A stretch of DNA of 64,000 nt from DAHUXN01 sp963811805 (GTDB taxonomy: Bacteria; Acidobacteriota; Terriglobia; Acidiferrales; UBA7541). Shown one piece after another: positions 50,965-61,700 of the stretch (its first letter is position 1; each line of letters starts with the position of its first letter). Position numbers and translations under genes: made by a program. The notes beneath the pieces are model-generated. The model saw nothing but the letters and a program-made list of their open reading frames with translations, had not been told where the DNA came from and did not search any database. The stretch is taken from contig CAWESU010000001.1 in assembly GCA_963811805.1 (NCBI GenBank), forward strand, positions 3,100,001-3,164,000. Reading direction: 5' to 3'.

Positions 50965-52104
50965 ATGGCAATCGTAATTGCAGTGCCCCGCGAAACGCAG
51001 CCGCTGGAAAGACGCGTAGCGATGGTACCGAAGGTTGCGGAACGGCTCGTGAAGCTCGGGGTGAAATTGCTCGTCGAAGCTGGCGCGGGCCAGAACAGCA
51101 GGATTCCCGATGCGGATTATGCGAAGTTCGCGACTTTGGTGGACGATCCGGCGCAGCTCTATCGTGAAGCCGACATTGTGCTGAAAGTGATGGTGCCCAG
51201 CTCTGTACAAATCAGATGGATGCGCGAAGGAGCGCTGCTGCTGTCCTTTGTCTATGCGCGGCAGCACCTGGAAGAGACCAAGGCGCTCTGCGACAGAAAA
51301 GTGACGACTTTCGCAATGGAATTGATTCCGCGAATCTCGCGAGCGCAAAGCATGGACGCGCTGTCGTCGCAAGCGGTGGCCGCCGGTTACAAAGCAGCCC
51401 TGCTGGCGGCTTTCCGGCTGGAGCGATTTTTCCCGATGCTGACCACCGCGGCGGGCACGATCCGGCCGGCAAAAGTGCTGGTGATCGGAGCAGGCGTTGC
51501 GGGCCTGCAGGCGATTGCGACGGCGCGGCGACTAGGCGCACAGGTGTCCGGATATGATGTGCGGGCGGCGAGCCGTGAAGAGGTGGAGTCGCTAGGCGCG
51601 AAATTCATTTCCGGTGAGATCAAAGCGGAAGGCGAAGGCGGTTACGCGAGGGAATTGACCGAGGAAGAGCGCAAGGTGCAGAGAGACGTGTTGACGCAGA
51701 GCGTGCGCGTCTCAGACGCAATCATCTGTGCTGCGAGTCTGCCGGGGCGAAGCGCTCCGAAAATCCTGCTGACGCCAATGGTTGAAGAGATGAAATCCGG
51801 CTCGGTCGTCGTGGACTTGGCGGCCGACTCCGGTGGCAACTGCGAGCTGACGGATCCCGGCAAGGAGGTCAAGCACGGCAACGTCACCATTCTCGGCCCG
51901 CTAAACGTCGCCAGCCTGATCGCCGAGGACGCCAGCCAGATGTACGCGAATAATCTGTACAACCTGCTCAGTGTGATGCTGAAAGACGGCCAAGTTTCTC
52001 TCGATTGGAGCGACGAGGTGATCGCGAGAACGGCACTCACTTTTGCGGGGGAGATTAAGAACGAACCGACTCGGCAATTACTAGAAGGAGCAATGAAATC
52101 ATGA
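50965..52104 (+). CDS. pntAA: NAD(P) transhydrogenase alpha subunit, part 1
   Basis: 379 aa. The soluble NAD(H)-binding domain I of proton-translocating transhydrogenase, on the cytoplasmic side. It has the AlaDH/PNT N-terminal domain (VIAVPRETQPLERRVAMVP) and the Rossmann motif VLVIGAGVAGLQAIATARRLGA near residue 170, followed by SGYDVRAASREEVESLGAKF. GAGGAG lies nine bases before ATG 50965, preferred to the TTG one codon earlier. The stop overlaps the next ATG. The complex uses the proton gradient to drive NADPH formation from NADH. Confidence 0.95.
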   Translation: MAIVIAVPRETQPLERRVAMVPKVAERLVKLGVKLLVEAGAGQNSRIPDADYAKFATLVDDPAQLYREADIVLKVMVPSSVQIRWMREGALLLSFVYARQHLEETKALCDRKVTTFAMELIPRISRAQSMDALSSQAVAAGYKAALLAAFRLERFFPMLTTAAGTIRPAKVLVIGAGVAGLQAIATARRLGAQVSGYDVRAASREEVESLGAKFISGEIKAEGEGGYARELTEEERKVQRDVLTQSVRVSDAIICAASLPGRSAPKILLTPMVEEMKSGSVVVDLAADSGGNCELTDPGKEVKHGNVTILGPLNVASLIAEDASQMYANNLYNLLSVMLKDGQVSLDWSDEVIARTALTFAGEIKNEPTRQLLEGAMKS

Positions 52105-52388
52105 CCGGATTTGTGGCGCTCTATATCTTCATGATCGCGGCAATCGCGGGATACGAAATCATCTCGCGCGTTCCGGTGATTTTGCACACGCCGCTGATGT
52201 CGGGCTCGAATTTCGTGCATGGCATCGTGCTGGTGGGCGCGATGGTGGCATTAGCTGAGGCGCAAGGCGGCCTGGAAGTGACGGTCGGATTCATCGGGGT
52301 GGTGATGGCGACGTCGAACGTGGTCGGCGGATACGTTTCGACGGAACGGATGCTGGAAATGTTCAAGAGTAAGAAGGAGAACGCATAG
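52101..52388 (+). CDS. pntAB: NAD(P) transhydrogenase alpha subunit, part 2
   Basis: 95 aa. The small membrane part of the split alpha subunit, with an N-terminal helix (GFVALYIFMIAAIAGYEII), then SRVPVILHTPLMSGSNFVHGIVLVGAMVAL and a third helix (VTVGFIGVVMATSNVVGGY). It starts on the ATGA overlap with part 1, and its stop shares a base with the GTG start of the beta subunit. Confidence 0.95.
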   Translation: MTGFVALYIFMIAAIAGYEIISRVPVILHTPLMSGSNFVHGIVLVGAMVALAEAQGGLEVTVGFIGVVMATSNVVGGYVSTERMLEMFKSKKENA

Positions 52389-53836
52389 TGGGCCATACCT
52401 CGATGGGTTTTGCCGTGCAGGCCAGCTATCTGGTTGCCACGCTGCTGCTGATCGTCGGACTGAAGCGCATGAGTTCTCCGCGGACGGCGCGCAACGGCAT
52501 GCTCCTCGCTGGAGTGGGCATGCTTCTGGCGACAGTGGTGACGTTCGCGTACCTGCCTGCTGTTCACAGGCTGGCGTCTCCGCCCGGGGAGGAGGGTGTG
52601 TGGTGGCACCGGCTTGTTCTTATTTTGGTTGCCGTCGCCGTTGGCGGCGTGCCGGCCTGGTGGGCAGGACGCCGGGTTCCGTTGACGGAAATGCCGCAGT
52701 TGGTGGCCATTTACAACGGTTTGGGCGGCGGAGCGGCGGCGGCCATCGCTGCCGTGGAAATGTACAGCGGCCGCGCGTACCTGGGCTCCTTGGCGTTCCC
52801 CATTATCGCGGTGATCGGAGCGCTCGTTGGCGCAATCGGCCTTGGCGGAAGCATCATCGCATTCCTCAAATTGCAGGGTTGGATGGGCAGCCCGCGTATC
52901 GTGGGAAGGAACTTCATCAACGCTGTCCTAGGAATTCTTTTGCTTGCGTTGACTGTGGCCAGCATTTTTCCGGCCTCTGCATCCTACGTGAATCTTTCTG
53001 TTGACTCACTTGTGGGAATTTTCCTGGTCGCTTCGCTGGTATTCGGGATTCTGATCACACTGCCGATCGGCGGCGCGGATATGCCGGTAGTGATCTCGAC
53101 GTACAACGCATGCATTGGCCTGGCGGTGGGTTTCGAAGGTTTTGTGCTGCAAAATCCGGCGATGATCATTGCGGGGATGATCGTGGGCGCGGCGGGCACG
53201 CTTTTGACGGTGCTCATGGCGAAAGCCATGAACCGCTCGTTCTTCAATATCTGGCTGAGCGGGTTTGGCGACGTGACCGCGGCAGCGACCGCCGGGCCGC
53301 AGCAAGCCATGAAGTCGATGGAAGCGCGCGATGCGGCGGCGACGATGGCATATGCGGAGGACGTCATCGTGGTCCCCGGATACGGGCTGGCCGTGGCGCA
53401 GGCGCAGCACAAGCTGTGGGAATTTGTGCAGATGCTGCAGAAAAAGGGCGTGCGCGTCCGTTTTGCCATCCATCCCGTTGCGGGACGCATGCCGGGGCAC
53501 ATGAGCGTCTTGCTGGCCGAAGCGGGCGTGCCGTACGATTTGATTTACGATTTGGAGGAGATCAATAGCGACTTCGCGACGGCGGACGTAGCGTTGGTCA
53601 TTGGCGCGAACGACGTGGTGAATCCGGCGGCGCGTACGGACAAGTCCAGCCCCATTTACGGCATGCCGATCTTGAATGCGGATCAGGCCCAGCAAGTATT
53701 GGTGATCAAGCGGGGACGCGGGGCCGGGTTCTCCGGCATCGAGAATCAGCTGTTCTTTGGAGACAACACGCAGATGGTCTTCGGCGACGCGCAGGGCGTG
53801 ATTTCAAAGATGATCCAAGCCCTGAAGGAGCTGTAG
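52388..53836 (+). CDS. pntB: NAD(P) transhydrogenase beta subunit
   Basis: 482 aa. The N-terminal half has eight or nine membrane helices forming the proton channel with the alpha subunit (VAIYNGLGGGAAAAIAAVEM, GSIIAFLKLQGWM). The C-terminal domain III binds NADP(H), with VVPGYGLAVAQAQH, VRFAIHPVAGRMPGHMSVLLAEAGVPYD, GANDVVNPAA and KRGRGAGFSGIENQLFF all family-typical. GTG start. The three genes form one operon, complete for this enzyme. Confidence 0.96.
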   Translation: MGHTSMGFAVQASYLVATLLLIVGLKRMSSPRTARNGMLLAGVGMLLATVVTFAYLPAVHRLASPPGEEGVWWHRLVLILVAVAVGGVPAWWAGRRVPLTEMPQLVAIYNGLGGGAAAAIAAVEMYSGRAYLGSLAFPIIAVIGALVGAIGLGGSIIAFLKLQGWMGSPRIVGRNFINAVLGILLLALTVASIFPASASYVNLSVDSLVGIFLVASLVFGILITLPIGGADMPVVISTYNACIGLAVGFEGFVLQNPAMIIAGMIVGAAGTLLTVLMAKAMNRSFFNIWLSGFGDVTAAATAGPQQAMKSMEARDAAATMAYAEDVIVVPGYGLAVAQAQHKLWEFVQMLQKKGVRVRFAIHPVAGRMPGHMSVLLAEAGVPYDLIYDLEEINSDFATADVALVIGANDVVNPAARTDKSSPIYGMPILNADQAQQVLVIKRGRGAGFSGIENQLFFGDNTQMVFGDAQGVISKMIQALKEL

Positions 53837-53924
53837 CTCGGCGGTGTTTTGCGACGAAAGAGTGGTGTGTTAGGCTTAGTGTTTCGGGGTCAATCGGCCC
53901 GAGAAATCAGGTGGATTAAAGGCC

Positions 53925-55886
53925 ATGGCTGCGCATTTTTGCTGGATGATTGGGGGGCCGCAAGGAAGCGGCCTGAACGTGAGCGCGGAGATTTTTGCGA
54001 AGGCGCTGAGCCGCTCGGGCTACTACGTTTTCGGCCAGATCGAATACCACTCGAACATCAAGGGCAAGCACAGCGCCTACAAGCTGCGCATTTCCGACGA
54101 GCCGGTGGCTTCGCACGTCGACGCCGTCCATCTGCTTTCGTCGCTCGACGAAGAAACGCTCATCGGCGACCTCTATCATGAATTTCCCGCCCATCGCGGG
54201 CACGTGCATGAAATCGCGGCGGGCGGCGCGATTCTCTACGACGTCGAGCAGAAGCGATTCGTCGATACGATCCAGCGCAAAGATATTTTTCTTTGGGAGA
54301 TGCCCTACGCGGAGCTGCTCGACCGCGCCCTGACCGAAGCGGGCAAGCCCGGCCAGGCGCGCGCCTACCGCATCATGACCAACACACTGGCGTTGGGCGC
54401 GTCAGTGGGTGTAGTGGGCTTCGATTTCGAGCCGGTGGCCACGGCGATTCGCGACAGCTTTGGGGCCAAGGCGGGCAAAGTTGCAGATCTCAACGTGAAC
54501 GCGGCGCGGTACGCGTACGAATTCGCGAAAGAAAGATTCGCTGGCCAGTTGAAATTTTCGCTGCCGTCGGCGCCGCCGAAACGCGAACAGATCATGGTCA
54601 AGGGCACCCAAGCCGTCGGCATGGCGAAGATCAAGGCGGGAGTCGGCTTGCAGACGTATTACCCGATTTCGCCCGCGACGGACGAGAGCGTTTATCTCGA
54701 GGGCTATCAGAGCGAGCAGAATCTGGTGGTGCTGCAGACCGAGGATGAAGTTTCGGCGATCGACGCCGCGGTGATGGGCACGCACGGCGGCGTGCGCGCG
54801 TCGACTTCCACGTCGGGGCCGGGGTTCTCGCTGATGCCTGAGGGATTGGGATTCGCGGCGATCACGGAAGCACCAGGGCCGGTGGTCATGCTCTACCAGC
54901 GCGGCGGACCGTCGACCGGATTGCCGACGCGCCAGGAGCAGGGCGATTTGCTCTTTGCGCTGCATGCTGGGCAGGGCGATATTCCGCGCATCGTGATGGC
55001 GCCGGGCGACATCGAGGAATGTTTCTACGACACCTTCGATGCGTTCAACTACGCCGACCGCTATCAATTGCCGGTGATCGTGTTGGTCGATAAGCACCTG
55101 GCGAGCTGTTACCAGACGCTGCCGCCGTTCAAGACTTCGCACTTGAAGATCGATCGCGGCGTGACGAAGCCGGCGAATACCAACGGCGATTATCAGCGCT
55201 ACGCGTTCACCAAAGACGGCGTGAGCCCACGCTCGGTTCCGGGGCAAGCCGGCGGAATATTCTGGTCCACTTCGGACGAGCACGATCCGCGCGGGCACAT
55301 AACCGAAGGCATCGGTAATCGCCTGGCGATGATGGAAAAGCGCATGGGCAAAGTGGGACTGGCGGCGCGAGAAATTCCCGAAGGGAAGAAGTACAGGTTC
55401 TTCGGGCCGGCAGCGCCGCAGAAAATTCCTGTGCTGGCCGTGTGCTGGGGTTCGACCAAGGGAGCGATGCACGACGCGCTCCGTCGCGCCGATCCGCATC
55501 ACACGCTCTACGCGTCGCTGCATATCCGGCTGATGAACCCGTTTCCGGCAGAGGCGGTCAAAAACATTCTGGCACGGGCGGAGCGCGTGGTGTGCTTCGA
55601 CGGAAATTACTCGGGGCAACTGGCGCAGGTGATTCGCGCGGACACGGGCGTTTCGATTCACCACTGCGTAGTGAAATATGACGGGCGGCCATTCTCGGAG
55701 GACGAAATCATGGTGGCGCTCGAAGCAGCGAAAACCGACGCGCCGGGGCGGCTGGTGATTTCGCAAGGGCGCGTGGTGGAAGTGGGGGATGGGAATCACG
55801 AGTTCGACGAAATGCTCGAGCTGCGCGAAAGCAATCCGAAAATGTTGGCGCCGATGGTGCCGCTGCCGCCGGGATATAACAGGTAG
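53925..55886 (+). CDS. korA: 2-oxoacid:ferredoxin oxidoreductase, fused gamma-alpha subunit
   Basis: 653 aa. The N-terminal gamma-type domain (GGPQGSGLNVSAEIFAKALSR, residues 10-190) is fused to the alpha domain (MVKGTQAVGMAKIKAG, then YYPISPATDESVYLE and the STSGPGFSLMPEGLGFA loop). The C-terminal domain includes CWGSTKGAMHDALRRA. This layout is that of the KorAB type, which oxidises 2-oxoglutarate, or another 2-oxoacid, with CoA and reduces ferredoxin. The substrate cannot be fixed from sequence. It forms an operon with the beta subunit 23 bases downstream; no ferredoxin gene lies nearby. Confidence 0.9.
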   Translation: MAAHFCWMIGGPQGSGLNVSAEIFAKALSRSGYYVFGQIEYHSNIKGKHSAYKLRISDEPVASHVDAVHLLSSLDEETLIGDLYHEFPAHRGHVHEIAAGGAILYDVEQKRFVDTIQRKDIFLWEMPYAELLDRALTEAGKPGQARAYRIMTNTLALGASVGVVGFDFEPVATAIRDSFGAKAGKVADLNVNAARYAYEFAKERFAGQLKFSLPSAPPKREQIMVKGTQAVGMAKIKAGVGLQTYYPISPATDESVYLEGYQSEQNLVVLQTEDEVSAIDAAVMGTHGGVRASTSTSGPGFSLMPEGLGFAAITEAPGPVVMLYQRGGPSTGLPTRQEQGDLLFALHAGQGDIPRIVMAPGDIEECFYDTFDAFNYADRYQLPVIVLVDKHLASCYQTLPPFKTSHLKIDRGVTKPANTNGDYQRYAFTKDGVSPRSVPGQAGGIFWSTSDEHDPRGHITEGIGNRLAMMEKRMGKVGLAAREIPEGKKYRFFGPAAPQKIPVLAVCWGSTKGAMHDALRRADPHHTLYASLHIRLMNPFPAEAVKNILARAERVVCFDGNYSGQLAQVIRADTGVSIHHCVVKYDGRPFSEDEIMVALEAAKTDAPGRLVISQGRVVEVGDGNHEFDEMLELRESNPKMLAPMVPLPPGYNR

Positions 55887-55909
55887 AGTAGCTAAGGGGA
55901 AAATCGAAA

Positions 55910-56860
55910 ATGAGCACGGTGACACCGGAAGAAAAGGCAATTCAGGCGTCGGACTTCAAGTCGGACATTCATAACGATTGGTGTCCGGGCTGCGGCGACT
56001 TCGGCGTGGTGTCGGCGGTGCAGATGGCGCTGGCCAAGCTGCAAGTGCCGCCGCATCGCGTGGCGGTGATCAGCGGGATCGGATGCGCGGGAAAAACGGC
56101 GCACTACATGAACACGTATTCGTTTCACACCCTGCACGGACGCGTGATGCCTTCGGTGACGGCGATGAAGCTCGCGAATCACGATTTGACGGTCGTCGGA
56201 GTGGGCGGCGACGGCGATGCGTATGGCATCGGCGGCGGCCATTTTGTTGCCGGCGGGCGTCGCAATCTGGATATCACCTACGTGGTGATGAACAACGACG
56301 TGTACGCGCTGACTAAAGGCCAAGCGTCGCCGACGATTGCCAAGGGGCAGAAGACCAAGTCGATGTCCGAAGCGTCGATCATGGATGCCATCAATCCGAT
56401 TCTGCTGGCGCTGGCGTGCGGGTACACGTTTGTCGGCCGCGGCTACGCGTTGGACACGAAATATTTAGCGGAGATTATTGCGCAGGCCATCCAGCATCGC
56501 GGCAGCGCGCTGGTCGACGTGCTGCAGACTTGCCCGACGTACAACGACCTGCACACCAAAGGGTTTTACGCCGGGCAGATCGAAGGCCAGCCGCGTCTCT
56601 ACCGGCTCGACCAGAGCGGTTACGATCCGATCGTGCACAACACGGATGATCCTATGGAGATTGCACAGAAGAAAGCGCAGGCGCTGCTGAAATCGCAAGA
56701 GCCCGGCGGAAGAATTCCGCTGGGCGTTTACTATAAGCTCGACGTTCCTACCTACGAAGACCACTTGAAAGCGAAAATCCCTGGCTTACAGCAGAAGCCG
56801 CTTGCCGAACTTGATTTATATCACCGCGACATCACCGCAAATCTCCAAGAATTGATGTAG
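55910..56860 (+). CDS. korB: 2-oxoacid:ferredoxin oxidoreductase beta subunit
   Basis: 316 aa. The thiamine diphosphate-binding subunit. C25-P-G-C28-GDFG begins the domain, with GIGCAGKT after it and the Mg-TPP motif GGDGDAYGIGGGH followed by NNDVYALTKGQ. A C-terminal arm (VYYKLDVPTYEDHL) is present. Together with the upstream fused subunit it makes a complete KorAB enzyme. In acidobacteria this is usually part of an alternative or reversible TCA cycle step. Confidence 0.93.
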   Translation: MSTVTPEEKAIQASDFKSDIHNDWCPGCGDFGVVSAVQMALAKLQVPPHRVAVISGIGCAGKTAHYMNTYSFHTLHGRVMPSVTAMKLANHDLTVVGVGGDGDAYGIGGGHFVAGGRRNLDITYVVMNNDVYALTKGQASPTIAKGQKTKSMSEASIMDAINPILLALACGYTFVGRGYALDTKYLAEIIAQAIQHRGSALVDVLQTCPTYNDLHTKGFYAGQIEGQPRLYRLDQSGYDPIVHNTDDPMEIAQKKAQALLKSQEPGGRIPLGVYYKLDVPTYEDHLKAKIPGLQQKPLAELDLYHRDITANLQELM

Positions 56861-56939
56861 AAACGACAAAGCCTTGGTGAGCGGCATTAGTTCGCGATCA
56901 ACGAATAAATCGTTCGTGCGATCGCTTCCGGGTGTCGGG

Positions 56940-58163
56940 TCAGTCGACGATTTGCTCGTAAGCGCGCTCACCGTGGAGCGACTCATCCAATCCAACTTCT
57001 TCCGACGACTCGCTGACTTTGACCGTCGTGAAGATGTCGATGATCCGCAACATGGCGTAAGTGAACACGAATGCCCATATCGATGAGAACACTGCGGCTG
57101 TGACTTCCTTGAGGAAGAACGTTGGGTCGCCATGCAGCAAACCATCCGCACCCGCCGGATTGAATTGCTTGGTGGCGAAAATGCCTAGCATGGTGATCCC
57201 GAGAAATCCGCCGACACCGTGAACTCCCCACACGTCCAGTGCGTCGTCCCACTGCAGCTTGTTCTTCATCTCCACGGCGTAATAACAGACCACTCCCGAA
57301 ACGATGCCGATTATCACTGCGGTGGTCGGTGAGACATAACCGGCCGCCGGGGTCACCGTCGCCAACCCCGCCACCGCTCCGGTCAGCAGACCCAGGAATT
57401 TCGGCTTCTTTTCATTGAGCCAGGCCACCATTAGCCAAGCGATGGCAGCAAACGAGGCTGCCACGTCCGTATTCAGAAATGCTGTAGCCGTCACCGCATC
57501 GACGCGCATCTCGCTGCCCGCATTAAATCCATACCATCCGAACCAGAGTAGCCCGGTGCCGAGCGCCACTAGGGGAATGCTGTGCGGCCCGCGATCCGCT
57601 ACCCGCCGCTTGCCGACATACAGGACGGAGGCGAGCGCCGCCATTCCAGCGATATTGTGCACCACGATCCCGCCGGCGAAGTCCTTGACACCCCATCGCT
57701 GCAAGAAGCCCCCACCCCACACCGTGTGTACGAACGGGAAATACACGAGCGTCAGCCACCCGGTCAGAAACAGCATGTAGGCCTTGAAGGTGACTCGATT
57801 GGTGAACGCGCCGGAGATTAGCGCCGGGGTGATGATGGCAAACATCATCTGATAGGCGATAAACACGAAGGCCGGAATCGTGATGTTCGGTGAGGGCGTA
57901 CTGAGGTCGATCCCCAGGAGAAAGGCGTGATGAAAGTTACCGATGATGCCGTGCCAGTCTCCGCTGAAACACAAGGAATATCCGTAGACGTACCAGATGA
58001 CGGTCGTCCAGCCCATCGACACAAAGCTTTGGATCATGATGGCAAGAACGTTCTTGCGACCCACCAGCCCCCCGTAGAAGAACGCCAAACCCGGTGTCAT
58101 CAGCATGACCAGGCTGGTGCACAAGATCATGAAACCCGTATTGCCGGTGTCGAGATGCAGCAT
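56940..58163 (-). CDS. amt: Ammonium transporter Amt
   Basis: 407 aa, about eleven membrane helices. Family motifs include GLAFFYGGLVGRKNVLAIMIQS, MFAIITPALISGAF, DFAGGIVVHNIAGMAALAS and DALDVWGVHGVGGFLG with the pore histidine region. It conducts ammonium into the cell. The frame is open to 58370, but ATG 58163 is chosen because GGAGGA lies five bases upstream and the product then begins at the Amt N-terminus. It is convergent with korB. No PII gene accompanies it in the window. Confidence 0.94.
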   Translation of the reverse strand: MLHLDTGNTGFMILCTSLVMLMTPGLAFFYGGLVGRKNVLAIMIQSFVSMGWTTVIWYVYGYSLCFSGDWHGIIGNFHHAFLLGIDLSTPSPNITIPAFVFIAYQMMFAIITPALISGAFTNRVTFKAYMLFLTGWLTLVYFPFVHTVWGGGFLQRWGVKDFAGGIVVHNIAGMAALASVLYVGKRRVADRGPHSIPLVALGTGLLWFGWYGFNAGSEMRVDAVTATAFLNTDVAASFAAIAWLMVAWLNEKKPKFLGLLTGAVAGLATVTPAAGYVSPTTAVIIGIVSGVVCYYAVEMKNKLQWDDALDVWGVHGVGGFLGITMLGIFATKQFNPAGADGLLHGDPTFFLKEVTAAVFSSIWAFVFTYAMLRIIDIFTTVKVSESSEEVGLDESLHGERAYEQIVD

Positions 58164-58370
58164 AGGATCCTCCAGCGGAGATCTCTTGAAGCAGGCTCGC
58201 CGAACGGCGAGCGGGGCTCCAAACTGATGAACACAGGTGCGTTGAAGGCCCCGCAGACATAGCTGCGCGAAGAGCTTTGTTACCGGGAGATAATGGACCT
58301 GTTTCGCAATTAGCGCAATGCGGCTTGCCTTCAAGGCAGGCTGGAAAGAGTCAGTGTCGAGCAGGTTCAA

Positions 58371-58735
58371 GTCAAACCAATGAAAGCAAGGCGATCACGC
58401 TGCCTTCGCGGCAACCGCTTTTCTTGTCCAATCAAGGCGCCGATCCCTACCCAAATTGCGCAAATTGTTGCGCAGTCGCGTTTCGATTTCTCCCCTAAGA
58501 TGGAGTGCAATTTCCGTGCGCATGTAAGGCCAATATAATCAATTTGTTAGGAGTGACATTTTCCCGCTTGGTATGCCGCGAAAGGCAAGCGGGTTGCATA
58601 AACGGCCCTAGAAATGGTTGCACCAACTCAGATTGGCACGCTTGGGACACGGTAAGCGACAGCACTAAAGCAGGTCCAACCCACGCTGCTCAGCTCTCTA
58701 TTGGCCAACCGACGGAGATTCTCAGAGTTAGGGGC
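58371..58735. other. Intergenic region before the outer-membrane receptor gene
   Basis: Holds the palindrome at 58457-58474. An open frame upstream of 58736 continues the receptor frame but lacks a signal peptide at its start. No other gene is visible. Confidence 0.5.
58457..58474. promoter_or_regulatory. Palindrome TGCGCAA-ATTG-TTGCGCA
   Basis: Perfect 7-base arms with a 4-base spacer, between the divergent amt and receptor genes. It has the size and form of a dimeric repressor or activator site, but the binding protein is unknown. Confidence 0.4.
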
Positions 58736-61700
58736 ATGAAAATGGATTTTGTTGCAATGGTTAAATCTCGGCGACAAGTGTCCCTCTTCCTTGCGATTCT
58801 GACTATCCTGCTGGGCGTCCAATTCTCGCCGATAGCGTCGGCGCAGTCCGGCGGATCAATCTGGGGCTCGGTGAGCGACGCGAGCGGCGCGGCGATTCCT
58901 GGAGCAACCGTGACCATCAAGAACACCGAAACCGGTGAAAAGCGCACCGTCGTCAGTGACGAAACGGGAAAGTTCGACGCGCCGGCCCTACCCGTGGGCC
59001 ACTATGAACTCACCGCCAGCAAGACCGGCTTTCGCACAAACGCTACCACTGGCGTCACACTCGTGGTCGGCCAACGAGAAGAAGTCACCCTGACACTGCA
59101 AGTCGGCGACGTTCATCAGACGGTTGAAGTCCACGGACAAGCTTCAGCAGTTGCCGTCACAACGGAGGACGTTTCGGGGCTGGTCGGTGAACGCCAGGTG
59201 AAGGATCTGCCACTCAATGGGCGCAGTTACGATCAATTGCTGACTTTGAATCCGGGCGTTGTGAATTACACGTCGCAAAGAGCAGGCAGCGTTGGTACCT
59301 CGAACTCGGTTGTGGGCAACATGTTTTCCGCCTCCGGCCGCCGACCGCAGGAGAATCTGTTCCTCTTGAATGGAGTAGAGTTCACGAGCGCCTCGGAAAT
59401 CGACAACACGCCGGGCGGAGTGAGCGGACAGCTCCTCGGTGTAGACTCCGTACGCGAATTCGTCGTGGTGCAGAACAACTATGGAGCGGAATACGGAAAA
59501 CGCCCCGGCGCGCAAGTAAATATCGTCACGGCATCTGGAGGCAACGAAGTTCATGGCTCGGTTTACGAGTTCCTGCGCAATAGCGCGATGGATGCGCGAA
59601 ATTTCTTTGATTACGGCAACATTCCGGAGTTTCAACGCAATAATTTCGGCGCGGCGCTGGGCGGGCCGCTTCGGAAAGACAAGAGCTTTCTCTTTGGAAA
59701 CTACGAAGGCTTCCGTCAGAACCTGGGGCTCAGCAACCTCTCGCTTGTGCCCGATGCCACTTCGCGTGCGAGCACGGTGCCCAGCATTCAGCCGCTCCTG
59801 GCATTGTGGCCGGTCGCTAACGGGCCCGAGCTTCTGACTTCAACGGGGGCGCAAAGCGGCATCGCTGAGGCCTTCACCAACCCAGTGCAGAACATCGGTG
59901 AAGACTATGGCACAACTCGATTCGACCAGGTTTTCTCCGACAAGGATTCTTCGTCCGCTACCTACACCGTTGACGACAGCCGCGCAATTTCGCCAACCAC
60001 CAACCCCTACACGCTGGCGGATGTTTTCCTGCGCGAGCAAGTGGTAACTCTGGGTGAGACGCACATCTTTTCTCCTACTCTTCTCAACCAAGCAACCGTG
60101 GGTTTCTCACGCGGAGCATTCTATTTCAATACGAATACGACGGTAGACTTGCCAAGCTGGGTCCAGCCCGGAGAGCCTGTGGGAGCGGTCGTGGTTGGCG
60201 GTGGCACCACACTCAACGGCGCGTCTCAGATCACGAATGGTGGGACCAACGCAGGCAGTAACCTGACGGCTGTCCGTAATCTGTTCACCCTCAGCGATAA
60301 GCTGACGGTGACGCGTGGCATCCATCTTCTTAATTTCGGCGCATGGTTCGAACGTGTGCAGGCCAACGACACGTTGGAGCAGGATCAATTCGGCCAGATT
60401 TCGTTCTCCAACTTGCAGACGTTTCTGCAGGGCGACGTCAGCACGTATACTTTCGCTCCGAGCTACACACCACTGGGCTGGCGCTCGCTCGAAGGGGCGC
60501 TGTACGCAGAAGACACGATCCGGCCCAGACCTTCCTTCGAGTTGGAACTCGGTTTTCGTGACGAATTCACCGACGGCTGGAACGAAGCGAGCGGGCGAGC
60601 GTCCAATTACGCCTTTGATGCGAACGGTGTGATCGAGACGCAACCGTTCGTCGGCGATTCCGCCTTCACGGTGAATCGGGCCAAGTTTCTACCGGCGCCG
60701 CGCGTCGGCTTCTCATGGTCTCCGTTCGGGTTAAAGAAGACTGTCATTCGAGGTGGCGGCGGACTCTATTACGCTTTGCTCGATAATTTGAGCTATCGTC
60801 TCGATCAAAACGCTCCCTTCAATACGGTTTTCGCGGCGAAGAACATCCCATTTTCGAGCATCGCGCCAGACCTTACCTACACAGGTCAAAAAATCATCCC
60901 GAGCGGTGTGCAGCCGGATCTTTGGACGCCGACGGTCGAGTCCTGGACTCTGAAAGTTGAACAAGAGATCTCGCCGGACACGTCCTTGAGCGTCGGCTAC
61001 ATCGGTTCGCATGGCTATCATGGACTTCTCTCTTTGGATGCGAACCTTCCCACTCCGACGATCTGTCCCGCCTCGCCGTGCCCGGCAGGCTATCCTGCGG
61101 GAGCGTACTACTATCCTTCGGGCGCAGCGCTGGCCAACAGCGCCCTTTGGAACACCACGACCTGGGTCTCCGAAGGCGTAAGTTCATACAACGGACTCCA
61201 AGTGGACGTGAACCACCGTTTCAACAAGGGGCTGCAGTTCCGCGGAGTCTACACGTTTTCCAAGGCGCTGGACGACGGGGACAATATGAACACCAGTGTG
61301 GCGACAAACTCCCCGACGTTCGTCTCCAATCCGCTGGATCCGATGGCCGATTACGGACGTGCTTCGTTTGACATTCGCCGTTCCGCGGTGCTCAACGGTG
61401 TCTACGCCCTTCCCTTTGGGCGCGGCAACACGGAATGGGTCAATCGGCTCGTCGGGGATTGGCAGTTGAGCGGCATAGAAACAATGCAGTCAGGCCTGCC
61501 GTTCACCCCTCAATTGGCCTACAACCCGTCAAACGACGGCGACACGCGCAATCCCGTGCGGCCTTCGTGGAATCCAAGTTTTACTGGGCCAGTTGTTTTG
61601 GGCCTGCCAGACGAATACTTCAATCCGAATGCGTTCATTCAACCTCTCGCCGGTACCTATGGCAATGTCGGCCGCAACGTTTTGCAGGGACCGAATCTCT

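Noticed and set aside
54402..55940. A 512-codon open frame antisense to korA
   Set aside because: It is a shadow of a GC-rich gene. The + strand frame has clear KorA motifs, while the antisense product is Arg/His-rich with no recognisable fold and no ribosome-binding site.
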